Source: Novosphingobium sp.
GTDB taxonomy: Bacteria > Pseudomonadota > Alphaproteobacteria > Sphingomonadales > Sphingomonadaceae
Direction of reading: 5' to 3'
DNA: 64,000 nt
Assembly: GCF_030696665.1 (NCBI RefSeq)
Contig: NZ_JAUYRV010000053.1
Coordinates: 62,001 to 126,000 of the forward strand
In this document: piece by piece, positions 35,072-45,000 of the stretch
How the letters are laid out: every line of letters begins with the position of its first letter
How positions within the stretch are numbered: the stretch's first letter is position 1
Notes under the pieces: generated by a model
What the model was told of the DNA's origin: nothing
Databases searched by the model: none
Seen by the model: only the letters and a program-made list of their open reading frames with translations
Program-made: the position numbers and the translations under genes

Positions 35072-36390
35072 CTGTCGCCGCGCGCCGCCACCTGCCGCGC
35101 GGTGACGGTCAGCGCAGCGCAAATCACCGCAATTCCCACCAGCAGCAGCGTAGGCGGGGTGAACGATCCAGTTGTCTGCCGCAGGTAACCCATCAGCGGC
35201 GGCACGGTCGCTCCGGCAAGGCTGCCGGTCATGTTGATCACCACAATGCCCATCGCCATGCTGCCCGGGCGCAGCAACCGCGAGGGAATGGCCCAGAATG
35301 CGGCCACGGTGCAGCCGGTGCAGGCTCCGCCGATCACCAGCGCGATCAGGCCCGGCAGCCCAGCGCCGAACAGGTTTGCCGCCAGCAATCCAGCGCCACC
35401 CAGCAAAGCGGGGATGGCCACGTGCAAGTATCGCTCACCCGTTCTGTCAGAATGGCGCGCGTTGAGGATCAGGCCGACGCCGCTGGCTGCCCAGGGCAGC
35501 GCCACGATCAGCCCGGTCTGCGCCGATGTAAGCCCCGACATGCTTTTGACCACCTGCGGCAGCCAGAACATGATGCCATAGTTCGATGCAAGGATGCAGA
35601 ACCAGATCGCGGCGCACAGCCAGCCCACCGGACTGCGCAGCACGGCCCAACGTTCACCGGGTTGGTCGGTTGCGGCGGCCTTGCGCGCGCCTTGCACGTT
35701 ACGGCCGATCCAGTCGCGCTCTGCCGGATCGAGCCAGCGTGCGGCCTTGGGCGTATCGGGAAACCACACCCATGCGAATACCGCCAGCGCCAGCGCGGGC
35801 AGTGCTTCAACCAAGAACATGAAGCGCCAGCTTTCCATGCCAAAAGGCTGGTCCAGATCGATCAGCAGACCCGAAATCGGCGCGCCAATCACTTGCGCGA
35901 CCGAGATCGAGACGATGGGAATGGCAAGGATGGACGCGCGGTAGCGTTCTGGCGCCCACTGGCTGAGATAGAGCATCAGGCCCGACGACAGGCCCCCTTC
36001 GGAAAAGCCGATGGCCACGCGCAAACCATAGAGCTGCCATTCGTTGGTCACCGCCGCCATCAGGCACGAACAGATGCCCCACGCGGCGGTAATTGTCGCC
36101 AGCCAGCGGCGCAGGCCCACCGCTTCGTAGAACAGCACGCTGGGATACTTGGCGATCATGTACCCCACGAACAGCACGCCCGCGCCAAAGCCGTATTGCG
36201 TGGCCGAAAGGCCAAGGGCGCGGTTCATGTCGATGGCCGCAAAGCCCACGTTGGTGCGGTCAATCGCGCCGATCAGGATGTAGAGCGCTGCCGGGATCAC
36301 CAGCCGCCGGATCACTTTTCCGCCCACGCTGCGTTCAAGTGCCTCTTCGCTCAATGCCTGCTCGGCCACCGGCATCTCCCATTCGTCCAT
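35068..36390 (-). CDS. MFS transporter, anion:cation symporter (ACS) type
   Basis: A 440-residue MFS carrier with about twelve helices. Start chosen at 36390 (MDEWEMPVAEQ). ACS hallmarks are PAALYILIGAIDRTNVGFAA at helix 1, GAGVLFVGYMIAKYPSVLFYEAVGLRRWLA, and GFSEGGLSSGLMLYLSQWAPERYRA in the helix 4-5 region. ACS carriers take up organic anions such as tartrate, phthalate, hydroxybenzoates or glucarate with protons. It is divergent from the P450 gene, with operator-like site C in the 52-bp gap. It probably imports the acid that the island degrades, in parallel with the TRAP system. Confidence 0.88.
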   Translation of the reverse strand: MDEWEMPVAEQALSEEALERSVGGKVIRRLVIPAALYILIGAIDRTNVGFAAIDMNRALGLSATQYGFGAGVLFVGYMIAKYPSVLFYEAVGLRRWLATITAAWGICSCLMAAVTNEWQLYGLRVAIGFSEGGLSSGLMLYLSQWAPERYRASILAIPIVSISVAQVIGAPISGLLIDLDQPFGMESWRFMFLVEALPALALAVFAWVWFPDTPKAARWLDPAERDWIGRNVQGARKAAATDQPGERWAVLRSPVGWLCAAIWFCILASNYGIMFWLPQVVKSMSGLTSAQTGLIVALPWAASGVGLILNARHSDRTGERYLHVAIPALLGGAGLLAANLFGAGLPGLIALVIGGACTGCTVAAFWAIPSRLLRPGSMAMGIVVINMTGSLAGATVPPLMGYLRQTTGSFTPPTLLLVGIAVICAALTVTARQVAARGDR

Positions 36391-36396
36391 ATCGTT

Positions 36397-36412
36397 ATGA
36401 TAGCGCTTGCAT
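36397..36412. promoter_or_regulatory. LacI-type operator, site C (ATGATAGCGCTTGCAT)
   Basis: A near-palindrome centred on AGC|GCT between the divergent ACS carrier (start 36390) and P450 (start 36443) genes. The right half matches the island consensus exactly and the left half has two mismatches. It could control both directions. Confidence 0.6.
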
Positions 36413-36442
36413 GGCGCAGCGCTGGTGCTTATGCAACCGTTC

Positions 36443-37621
36443 ATGACTGAACTCGCCCAAGATTTCGACCCAGAAGTTCCCGAAGACTTCGATAGTCCGC
36501 ATATCGAATACGCGCGTTTGCGCCGCGAATGCCCGGTTGCTCACACCGATGGGCTTGGCGGGTTCTGGGCGCTGACCCGTTATGAAGATGTGAAACGCGC
36601 AGCTTCGGATTCATCGACATTCATCACGTCGGTGCAGAACGTGGTGCCCAAGGTTGCCTATACCGGACGGCGGCCGCCGCTGCATCTCGATCCGCCCGAA
36701 CATACGCCCTATCGCAAGGCGCTCAACCCGCTGCTTTCGGCTGAACGTGCCGAGATGTTTGCAGGCCGGGCGCGGGAATTGACGCGACACTTGCTAAATC
36801 CGATGGTTGCCAAGGGCGGGGGCGATATATGCGTCGAACTGTCCAGCTATCTGCCGGTCCACGTCTTTGGCGAATGGATGCGGATGCCCGAAGAGTGGCT
36901 CGATACGCTGCACGATGCCGGGCGTGCGTTCATCCTTGCGGTGCATTCCAATGTGCCCGAGGTGATGAAGGAAACCTCGCTCAAGCTCTATGACATGGCC
37001 CGCGCGCTGATTGCGCTGCGCCATGAACACCCGCAGGATCCCGCGCTCGATCCCACCACTGCACTGATTGAGGCGCGGCACGAAGGGCAGCCGCTGCCCG
37101 ATGAACTGCTGGTCGGCACGGTGCGGCAAGTGCTGGTTGTAGGTATCGTTGCGCCGATGGTGATGATCGGCAACATCTGCGTCCACCTTTCGCGCGACAA
37201 GGCGTTGCAGCAAAAACTGCGCGCCGATCCTTCGCTGATCCCGGCCGCGCTTGAGGAATTTCTGCGCCTCTACACCCCCTATCGCGGCTTTGCGCGGACG
37301 GCGGTGTGCCCGGTGGAGATGGGCGGCCGCACGATCAATCCGGGCGAGGCGATTGCGCTGATCTATGCCTCGGCCAACCGGGATGAGGACGTGTTTCCCG
37401 ATCCTGACGAATTCATCCTTGATCGGCCTAACATAGCCCAGCACCTGGCTTTTGGGCGCGGGCCGCACAATTGCCCCGGCGTCCATCTGGGGCGAATGCA
37501 GTTGCGCGTGGCGATTGAGGAAATTCTGGCCGCCACCACTGAGTTCGAACTCGACGGCACGGTCACGGTCAGCCGCTGGCCAGAGATTGGCGCATTGTCT
37601 GTTCCGTTGAAGTTCACCTGA
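36443..37621 (+). CDS. Cytochrome P450 lacking the I-helix acid-alcohol pair
   Basis: A 392-residue soluble P450. An in-frame TTG at 36407 falls inside operator site C, so the ATG at 36431 or 36443 is the start; 36443 is used here. The haem loop AFGRGPHNCPG has Cys344, the K-helix has EEFLR, and HTPYRK marks the C-helix region. The I-helix reads LVVGIVAPMVMIGN: where most P450s have (A/G)GxDT, both the acid and the Thr are replaced by non-polar residues. O2 activation may need a substrate group or another route. No ferredoxin or reductase gene is near. The island context suggests O-demethylation or ring oxidation of an aromatic acid, but this is inference. Confidence 0.9.
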   Translation: MTELAQDFDPEVPEDFDSPHIEYARLRRECPVAHTDGLGGFWALTRYEDVKRAASDSSTFITSVQNVVPKVAYTGRRPPLHLDPPEHTPYRKALNPLLSAERAEMFAGRARELTRHLLNPMVAKGGGDICVELSSYLPVHVFGEWMRMPEEWLDTLHDAGRAFILAVHSNVPEVMKETSLKLYDMARALIALRHEHPQDPALDPTTALIEARHEGQPLPDELLVGTVRQVLVVGIVAPMVMIGNICVHLSRDKALQQKLRADPSLIPAALEEFLRLYTPYRGFARTAVCPVEMGGRTINPGEAIALIYASANRDEDVFPDPDEFILDRPNIAQHLAFGRGPHNCPGVHLGRMQLRVAIEEILAATTEFELDGTVTVSRWPEIGALSVPLKFT

Positions 37622-37675
37622 TCGGCGCAAGACAGCGATTGCACATCATGGCGTGAAGGCGCTAGCGTCTGCACC

Positions 37676-38701
37676 ATGACGGGCACCACGGTTGATCCAT
37701 TCGATACCCTTGTGGGCAAGGCGGCAACGCTGGACGATGTTGCTGCCCGCGCGGGCGTTTCCACCGCCACGGTCAGCCGCTTTGTCAACAACCCGCAAGT
37801 CGTGGCCAAAGCCACCGCAGAACGCATCCGCGCAGCGATTGCCGAAACGGGCTATATCCCCAATCTGCTGGCGGGCGGCCTTGCGTCCAGCAAATCGAAA
37901 ATGGTCGCGGTGCTGATCCCGTACCTCACCGATTCGATCTTCAACGATACGATGCAAACGATGGCAGAGGAGCTTTCCGCCGCCGGAACCACCGTGATGC
38001 TGGGCCTCACGGGTGTTTCCGAAGCGCGCACTGAAGACCTGATCCGCGCCGCCATCAGCCGCCGGGTGGACGCGATTATCTTTACCGGTCCGGTCACGCC
38101 GAATGTCGAGCAGATGGTCCGGCGCAGCCCGGCGCTGTTCATTCAGGTATGGGATTTGCCGGAACACCCCATCGGCATCGCGGTCGGCTTTTCGCACCAC
38201 GCCGCCGGGCGTGATATTGCCCGCTTTCTGATGTCGCGCGGCTATCGGCGGCCGCATGTGGTCACGGCGCAGGGCGCGCGCGCCAATATGCGCCGCGATG
38301 GCTTTGTGGCGGAATGGCTGGCGGGTGAGAATGCCGCGCCGACCGAGGCGAGTGTCGAAGTGCCATCACGCTTTGGCCACGCCCGCCGTATTTTCGCAGA
38401 GATACGCCGTCTGGACGAAATGCCCGATGTGGTGGTCTGTGGATCGGACTATCTGGCGCAGGGCGTGATTGTCGAAGCGCTGGCGGCAGGGTTGCGCGTG
38501 CCCGAAGATATTGCCGTAGTCGGTTTCGGCAACAGTTCCATCGCGGGCGAAATGCGCCCGACCATCACCTCGGTTGAGGTTGATGGCGCACGTATCGCGC
38601 GCGAAGCCATCGCCGCGATCCGCAACCGCAGCGGCGCCGGACTGCCGCAGGAACGCTGGATCGACGTGGGCTTCAGGCTCGTGGCGCGCGAAAGTGCGTG
38701 A
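37676..38701 (+). CDS. LacI-family transcriptional regulator
   Basis: A 341-residue LacI/GntR-group regulator. The N-terminal helix-turn-helix is AATLDDVAARAGVSTATVSRFVNNPQVVAKATAERI (residues 15-50), followed by a hinge helix NLLAGGLASSKS that inserts into the minor groove of a central CpG. A periplasmic-binding-like effector domain covers about 75-340. It follows the P450 gene on the same strand and closes the island. Since five LacI-type palindromes lie in front of the island's transcription units and no other LacI gene is seen, it is the best candidate master regulator. The inducer is unknown, but LacI effectors are usually sugars or small ring compounds. Confidence 0.92.
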   Translation: MTGTTVDPFDTLVGKAATLDDVAARAGVSTATVSRFVNNPQVVAKATAERIRAAIAETGYIPNLLAGGLASSKSKMVAVLIPYLTDSIFNDTMQTMAEELSAAGTTVMLGLTGVSEARTEDLIRAAISRRVDAIIFTGPVTPNVEQMVRRSPALFIQVWDLPEHPIGIAVGFSHHAAGRDIARFLMSRGYRRPHVVTAQGARANMRRDGFVAEWLAGENAAPTEASVEVPSRFGHARRIFAEIRRLDEMPDVVVCGSDYLAQGVIVEALAAGLRVPEDIAVVGFGNSSIAGEMRPTITSVEVDGARIAREAIAAIRNRSGAGLPQERWIDVGFRLVARESA

Positions 38702-38740
38702 GTGCCAGAACCGTTAAGGCCCGGATGATAGTGCAGTCGG

Positions 38741-39766
38741 ATGAATGAGCGAATGACGATTCTTTTGACAGGCGGCGCGGGCTACATCGGCAGCCACGCG
38801 GCGGTCGCGCTGATTGAGGCAGGGCACGCTGTCGTGTGCTTTGACAACCACTGCAACAGCAAGCCTGATGTGGCCGTGCAGGTGGAGCAGATCACCGGAA
38901 ACGCGCCCATCATGGTCACAGGCGACATCCGCAACCGGGCTGCGCTGGATCAGGTGTTCGCCGATCATGCCATCGACGCGGTGATCCACTTCGCCGGGCT
39001 GAAAGCGGTGGGTGAATCCGTTGCTTTGCCGCTGGAGTATTATGAGAACAACGTCTGGGGCACAGCCTGCCTGTTGCAGGCGATGAAAGCTGCAGGCGTG
39101 CGCAAGCTGGTATTCTCGTCAAGCGCCACGGTTTATGGTGCGCCGCAATATCTGCCGCTGGATGAAACGCACCCGCGTTCGGCCACCAATCCTTATGGCC
39201 GCACCAAGCTGATTGTTGAGCATATGCTTGAGGATCTGGCCGCGTCCGATCCCGATTGGCGCATCGCGGTGCTGCGCTATTTCAATCCGGTGGGCGCGCA
39301 TGCCAGCGGGCTGATTGGCGAAGATCCCAACGGCATTCCCAACAACCTGATGCCCTATGTCACCCGCGTCGCTTCGGGCAGGCTCGATCAGCTTTCGGTG
39401 TTCGGCAACGATTACGATACGCCCGATGGCACCGGTGTGCGCGATTATATCCACGTGGTCGATCTGGCAGCAGGCCACCTTGCCGCGCTTGACCGGATCG
39501 GGCGTGAAAGCCGCGCCCTGTCGGTGTGGAACCTCGGCACCGGAAATGGCCATTCTGTGCTCGACCTTGTCCGCACGTTCGAGGCTGTGAACGGCCTTGC
39601 CGTGCCCTATCGCTTTGCACCGCGCCGCGCAGGCGATGTCGCTGCGTGCTATGCAAGCCCTGATCTTGCGCGTGAAGAACTGGGCTGGGAAGCGCAGCGC
39701 GATCTGGCACAGATGGTCGGCTCAGCCTGGAGCTTTGAAAAGCTGGCGACGACGCGCAACCGCTGA
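38741..39766 (+). CDS. galE: UDP-glucose 4-epimerase
   Basis: An extended SDR of 341 residues matching GalE. The NAD site TGGAGYIGSHAAVALIEAGH is at the N-terminus; the catalytic set is SSSATVYGAPQ (Ser), then NPYGRTK with the YxxxK pair. The C-terminal FAPRRAGDVAACYASPDLAREELGW is the usual sugar-nucleotide end. An ATG at 38753 (MTILLTGG) would give the usual GalE N-terminus and is an equally good start. It interconverts UDP-glucose and UDP-galactose for surface polysaccharide. It is housekeeping and marks the right border of the catabolic island. Confidence 0.95.
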   Translation: MNERMTILLTGGAGYIGSHAAVALIEAGHAVVCFDNHCNSKPDVAVQVEQITGNAPIMVTGDIRNRAALDQVFADHAIDAVIHFAGLKAVGESVALPLEYYENNVWGTACLLQAMKAAGVRKLVFSSSATVYGAPQYLPLDETHPRSATNPYGRTKLIVEHMLEDLAASDPDWRIAVLRYFNPVGAHASGLIGEDPNGIPNNLMPYVTRVASGRLDQLSVFGNDYDTPDGTGVRDYIHVVDLAAGHLAALDRIGRESRALSVWNLGTGNGHSVLDLVRTFEAVNGLAVPYRFAPRRAGDVAACYASPDLAREELGWEAQRDLAQMVGSAWSFEKLATTRNR

Positions 39767-39801
39767 CGCGGCTGACCTTGCATTGCATGCCGTGACGTTC
39801 T

Positions 39802-39815
39802 ATACCTGACAGTAT
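39802..39815. promoter_or_regulatory. Inverted repeat over the TetR gene start
   Basis: ATAC-N6-GTAT reaches into the start codon of the TetR gene at 39814. A dyad in this place suits autoregulation by a TetR dimer. The arms are short, so support is modest. Confidence 0.4.
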
Positions 39816-40413
39816 GGAAAAGACCGCCGTTCGTGGCCGCCCTCGGGAATTCTGTCTGGATGAAGCACTCGGCGCAGCCTTGCGGGTGTTCTGGGCCAAG
39901 GGTTATGAAGGTGCATCGCTGACGGACCTGACCGAAAGCATGGGCATCACGCGGCCGAGTCTCTATGCCGCGTTCGGCAACAAGGAAACGCTGTTCCGCC
40001 AGACGCTTGACCGTTACGAGCATGACAAGCTCGCCTATATTGGCGAAGCCATGAAAGAGCCTTCGGCCCGCGCGGTGGCAGCATATCTTCTGCATGGCGC
40101 AGTCGATACGGCCACTGGCAACGAAAGCCGGGGCTGCATGGTGGTGATCTCGTCGGTCGCCTGCCAGAGCGTGGAGCCATCAATCCGCGATGACGTGAAC
40201 CGCCGGGCGGAATCTGCCAAGCAACTCATCGTGGACCGGATGCAGCAAGCGATTAACGCGGGTGAATTTGTCGTGCCCACCAAGGCCGATGCGATCACGC
40301 GCTACCTTATGGCTGTGATGCAGGGAATTTCGGTTCAGGCGCAGTCGGGCGCGACGCGGGCCGAGCTACTTGATGTGGCGGAAGCGGCCCTTTCCGCATG
40401 GCCTTCAAAATAG
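39814..40413 (+). CDS. TetR/AcrR-family regulator of the RND operon
   Basis: A 199-residue TetR-type repressor. The helix-turn-helix covers about residues 12-58 (LDEALGAALRVFWAKGYEGASLTDLTESMGITRPSLYAAFGNKETLF) with the usual GxxxxSxxxLxxxxGxxxxxLYxxFxxKExL spacing. The C-terminal ligand domain has a Cys pair (GCMVVISSVAC). It lies just upstream of the adaptor-pump-channel operon on the same strand, the common arrangement for a local efflux repressor. Confidence 0.9.
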   Translation: MEKTAVRGRPREFCLDEALGAALRVFWAKGYEGASLTDLTESMGITRPSLYAAFGNKETLFRQTLDRYEHDKLAYIGEAMKEPSARAVAAYLLHGAVDTATGNESRGCMVVISSVACQSVEPSIRDDVNRRAESAKQLIVDRMQQAINAGEFVVPTKADAITRYLMAVMQGISVQAQSGATRAELLDVAEAALSAWPSK

Positions 40414-40462
40414 GCGTTTTGCTGCGTTGCGAAAAAAATATCGCTCGGTATATAAATAGTCC

Positions 40463-40491
40463 TTGACCTGAACGTCAGATTACGTACTTAT
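40463..40491 (+). promoter_or_regulatory. Probable promoter of the RND efflux operon
   Basis: A TTGACC -35 element at 40463-40468 is followed after 16 bp by TACTTA at 40485-40490. A dyad, GTAC-TTATCG-GTAC (40484-40497), overlaps the -10 region, and TCGGTAYATA occurs twice nearby (40445-40454 and 40491-40500). These are good candidates for TetR binding sites. The rest of the 40414-40635 gap shows no gene. Confidence 0.5.
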
Positions 40492-40635
40492 CGGTACATA
40501 TAGCGGTGAAGCGGCGGAAGTCGCTTGTGCATGGCGGACGTTTGGCGTCCTTCCTTCAAAACCGTGACCAATAGCACCGAAAGCGCACGCTTTCGGGACC
40601 GATGACGCTTGCCTGCAAAAGGGCCGGGGATAGAT

Positions 40636-41967
40636 ATGCTCGACACTCCTTTCGACCGTTACGACCATTTCCCCGCAGATGACGGGGCTGTTGAAACGAT
40701 CCAGCGCGACGCCGCTAAGGCCGCGATCCCGTTTACCCATGCTAAGAAGGCCGCAGTGCGAACTGCGCGTCGCCGTCCTTTGTTGATCGCCGCCGCATTT
40801 GCAGCAGCAATCGCAGGTTCGTGGTGGTTTGTGCAGGGCGGTAGCCCGGCACCCGCCGCCGTTCCCATCCCGGTTGTAACCGCCGCCGCACCGCTGCAAA
40901 AACAGGTGACCGAATGGGACGAATTCGTTGGCCGCTTCAGGGCAAGCAAAAGCGTTGAAGTACGGCCGCAGGTCTCCGGTCAGATCACCGCCATTCATTT
41001 CAAGGACGGGCAGTTTGTAAACGCCGGTGCGCCACTGTTTACGATAGATTCGCGCCCATACCGTGCGGTGCTGGCACAAGCGCAGGCAGAAGTTGCGCGC
41101 AGTTCCAGCATGCTGGCGCTGTCGCAAGCCAATCTTGCGCGGGCGCAGCGCCTCGTCGCCGAAGATGCTGTCGCCGCAACAGAAATTGACCGGCTGCGCG
41201 CCGAAGTGCGCAACAATCAGGCCGCGCTCGCCGCAGCGCGCGCCGCTGTGAACGCACGCGCGATTGATGTGGGCTTCACCGTCATCAAAGCGCCGATCTC
41301 GGGCAGAATCTCGGACCGGCGCATCGATGCGGGCAATCTTGTTTCGGGGGGAGGTGGCACCGCTGCCACGCTGCTGACCACGATCAACGCTGTCGATCCG
41401 GTGTATTTCGAATTTACCGGATCAGAAGCGCTCTATCTCAAGGCGCGCCGCGAGGGGCTGGAAAACGGCAGCGCAGTGGATATTCGCCTTGCCGACGAGG
41501 CGGACTACCGCTGGCACGGCAAGCTGGACTTCACGGACAACAACCTTGATCCATCATCCGGCACGATCCGCGCTCGTGCGGTCATCAGCAACAACACGGG
41601 CCTGCTCACGCCCGGTCTGTTTGGCCGGATGCGTCTGGCAACGGGTGGCACGCGCGATGCGCTGCTGGTGCCCGATGCCGCGATCACCACCGATCAGGCG
41701 AACAAGCAGGTTCTCGTCGTTGGCGCAGATGGCTTGGTATCGGCGCGCACGGTGCAAATCGGCCCGCAAGTGGGCGGTCTGCGCGTGATTGAGAAGGGCC
41801 TAGCGCCAAACGATAATGTTGTCATCAAAGGGGTGCAGATGGCCGTTCCCGGCCAGAAGGTCCGCGCGCAGGCTGGGCAAATCGTTCCAGCCCCAAGCGG
41901 CCCATCGGCTGCCGGTGGCGATGCCGGAACTGCCCCGCGCTCAGCATCGGCCTTGATCGTAAACTGA
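40636..41967 (+). CDS. RND efflux periplasmic adaptor (membrane fusion protein)
   Basis: A 443-residue adaptor of the HlyD/AcrA group; the ATG at 40636, with GGGGAT upstream, is favoured over 40609. A long cytoplasmic N-terminal segment precedes the membrane anchor RRRPLLIAAAFAAAIAGSWWFV. Then come the lipoyl halves (EVRPQVSGQITAIHFKDGQFVNAGAPLFTID and FTVIKAPISGRISDR), an alpha hairpin (about 140-205) and the beta-barrel. It links the inner-membrane pump at 42015 to the outer-membrane channel at 45218. The 46-residue N-terminal extension before the anchor is unusual for AcrA-type lipoproteins. Confidence 0.93.
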   Translation: MLDTPFDRYDHFPADDGAVETIQRDAAKAAIPFTHAKKAAVRTARRRPLLIAAAFAAAIAGSWWFVQGGSPAPAAVPIPVVTAAAPLQKQVTEWDEFVGRFRASKSVEVRPQVSGQITAIHFKDGQFVNAGAPLFTIDSRPYRAVLAQAQAEVARSSSMLALSQANLARAQRLVAEDAVAATEIDRLRAEVRNNQAALAAARAAVNARAIDVGFTVIKAPISGRISDRRIDAGNLVSGGGGTAATLLTTINAVDPVYFEFTGSEALYLKARREGLENGSAVDIRLADEADYRWHGKLDFTDNNLDPSSGTIRARAVISNNTGLLTPGLFGRMRLATGGTRDALLVPDAAITTDQANKQVLVVGADGLVSARTVQIGPQVGGLRVIEKGLAPNDNVVIKGVQMAVPGQKVRAQAGQIVPAPSGPSAAGGDAGTAPRSASALIVN

Positions 41968-42014
41968 TCCCATTTTTTGCGGCGCGTTTTTGAACGACGC
42001 CCGGAGTCTGCCCG

Positions 42015-45000
42015 ATGAGCATGTCCCGCTTTTTCATCGACCGCCCGATCTTTGCCGGCGTAATCACCGTTCTGATTACGCTGGCCGGGGCCATCGCCTA
42101 TTTCTTTCTGCCGGTCAGCCAGTACCCGGATATCGTGCCGCCCACCGTCACCGTAAGCGCCACTTATCCCGGCGCATCGGCAGAAACGGTTGCCGATACG
42201 GTCGCCAATCCGATCGAGCAGGAAATCAACGGCGTTGACGGGATGCTTTACCAGTCGAGTGAATCGACCGGTGACGGGCGGATGACCATTACCGTCACGT
42301 TCAAACCGGGCACCGACCTCGATCAGGCGCAAGTGCTGGTGCAGAACCGCGTTGCCATCGCCGAAGCGCGCCTGCCCGAAGAAGTGCAGCGCCTTGGCAT
42401 CGTCACGCGCAAGACCACCCCGGAATTTCTGATGGTGGTGAACCTCGTATCCCCCGATGGTTCGCGCGACCGCGCCTATATGTCCAACTATGCCCAGACG
42501 CGGATCAAGGATCGGCTTGCCCGGCTTGATGGCGTGGGCGATGTCCAGATGTTCGGCCAGCGCGAACTGGCGATGCGGGTGTGGATCGATCCCGGCCGCG
42601 CGGCGGCGCTCGGGCTGACCGGCAGCGATGTGGTGCGCGCGCTGCGTGCCCAGAACGTGCAGGTGGCAGCAGGCACGCTTGGCCAGCAACCCAGCCCTGA
42701 AGCCGCGTTCCAGCTCAACGTTGAAACGCAGGGGCGTTTCACCGATCCGGCACAATTCGGACAGGTCGTTATCCGCACTGACGATCAAGGCCGGCAGATT
42801 CGGGTGAACGATGTGGCGCGTGTGGAAATCGGCGCGGCTGATTACGCCACGTCCGCCTATCTCAGCGATATGGATTCGGTGATCCTGCCGGTGTTCCAGA
42901 AGCCCGGTTCCAACGCGCTTGCCGCTGCTGAAGGCGTGAAGGCGACGATGGACGAACTGTCGAAGTCCTTCCCGCAGGGTCTCGAATACCAGGTCGTCTA
43001 CAACCCAACCGAATTCATCTCTGAAAGCATCGACGCGGTGCTCAAGACCCTGATCGAGGCCATTATTCTGGTGGTGCTGGTGATCGTGGTCTTCCTGCAA
43101 AAAGTGCGCGCATCGATCATCCCGGTGCTGGCCATCCCGATTTCGCTGGTCGGCACATTCGCCGTGCTGGCAATGGCGGGCTATTCGCTCAACAACCTGT
43201 CGCTGTTCGGGCTGGTGCTGGCCATCGGCATCGTCGTGGATGACGCGATCGTCGTGGTCGAGAACGTCGAGCGCAACCTTGAGGCTGGCTTCTCCCCGCT
43301 GGAGGCTGCGCGCCGCTCTATGGACGAAGTTGGCGAGGCCCTTATCGCGATTGTGCTGGTGCTCTGCGCGGTGTTCGTGCCCACGCTGTTCATGGGCGGA
43401 ATTACGGGCGAATTCTACAAGCAGTTCGCGGTGACCATCTCTGCCGCCACGGTCATCTCGCTGATCGTTTCGCTCACCCTTTCGCCTGCGCTTTCGGCAA
43501 TGCTGCTGAACAAGCATGAACCTGTTCCGGCTGAGGCACCGCGCTGGCGGCAGGTCGTTGATCGCGCCGGTGCCAAATTCAACGCGATGTTTGAACGGTT
43601 CAGCGACGGCTATGCCGGGCTGACGGCGCGCCTGGTCGCCATGCCGCGCCGCATGATGATGGCCTATGCCGTGCTCATCGGGCTGACCGGGCTGACTCTT
43701 TCGGCCACGCCCACCGGCTTTGTCCCGCAGCAGGATCAGGGATACTTCCTCAGCGTGATCCAGTTGCCGCCGGGCAGCGCCACCACCCGCACCGATGCGG
43801 TGATGAAGCAGGTGGCAGATCGCGTGCTCAAGCTTGACGGGATCAAAGGCGCGGTCATGTTTTCCGGCTTTGATGGCACCACGCAAACGCAGTCAGCCAG
43901 TTCGGCAGCGGCCTATTGGGTGCTGGATGATTTCAAGGCGCGGCAGGCCAAAGGGCTTGATATCGATACGCTGATTGCCAATGCGCAAAAGGCGACTGTC
44001 GATATCAATGAAGCCCGGCTGATGATTGTAAAACCGCCGGTAATTCAGGGCATCGGTTCGGCAGGCGGCTTCCGCATGATGCTGCAGGACAATTCGGGCA
44101 AGGGCTATCGCGCGCTGCAAGATGTGGCCAACCAAGTCATCGCCAAGGCCAACGGTCAGCCCGGACTTGCCGGGGTCTACACCTTCTTCGATACAGGCAC
44201 ACCGCGCGTGAAGACCGAGATTGACCGGGAAAAGGCGCAGCTGCTCGGCGTTGCACCGTCAGACATCTTTGATACGCTGTCGGTCTATCTGGGCAGTGCC
44301 TTCGTCAACGATTTCAACCTGCTGGGCCGCACCTATCGCGTCACCGCACAGGCAGATGCGCCCTATCGCGCCGATGTCAGCGATATTGCGGGCCTCCATG
44401 CCCGGTCGGCAAGCGGTGCGATGGTGCCGCTGGGTTCCGTGGCCACGTTTACCGACACCACCGGCCCGTACCGCGTCTCGCGCTACAATCTGGCTCCGGC
44501 CGTCGCCATCGATGGCGATACCGCCCCCGGCGATTCCACCGGGGCATCGCTGATGACGATGGAAAAAGTCGCCGCAGAAACCCTGCCTCAGGGCTATGCC
44601 ACCGAATGGACCGGCATCGCCTTTCAGCAGGCCAGCACCGGCAACACCGCGATCTTCGTGTTCGGGCTTGCCGTGCTGCTGGTGTGTCTGGTGCTGGCCG
44701 CGCAGTATGAAAGCCTGATTGCGCCGCTGGCGATCATCCTGATCGTGCCGATGTGCCTGCTGGCCGCGATGGTCGGCGTGAACCTGCGAGGGATGGACAA
44801 CAACGTCCTGACACAGATCGGGCTGGTCGTGCTGATTGCCCTGTCGGCAAAGAACGCCATCCTGATCGTGGAATTCGCACGGCAGGGTGAACGGCTCTAC
44901 GGTCTTTCCGCCGCTGCCGCCGCAATTGAGGCCGCACGCACCCGCCTTCGGCCCATCCTGATGACCAGCTTTGCCTTCATTCTGGGATCGGTGCCGCTGG

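Noticed and set aside
36407..36442. Longer P450 start
   Set aside because: The TTG falls in operator-like site C and adds residues not typical of the family.
41694..43886. 730-codon open frame opposite the RND pump gene
   Set aside because: It is an antisense shadow of a clear pump gene in high-GC DNA. Its product is His/Arg-rich without domains, and it has no start site.
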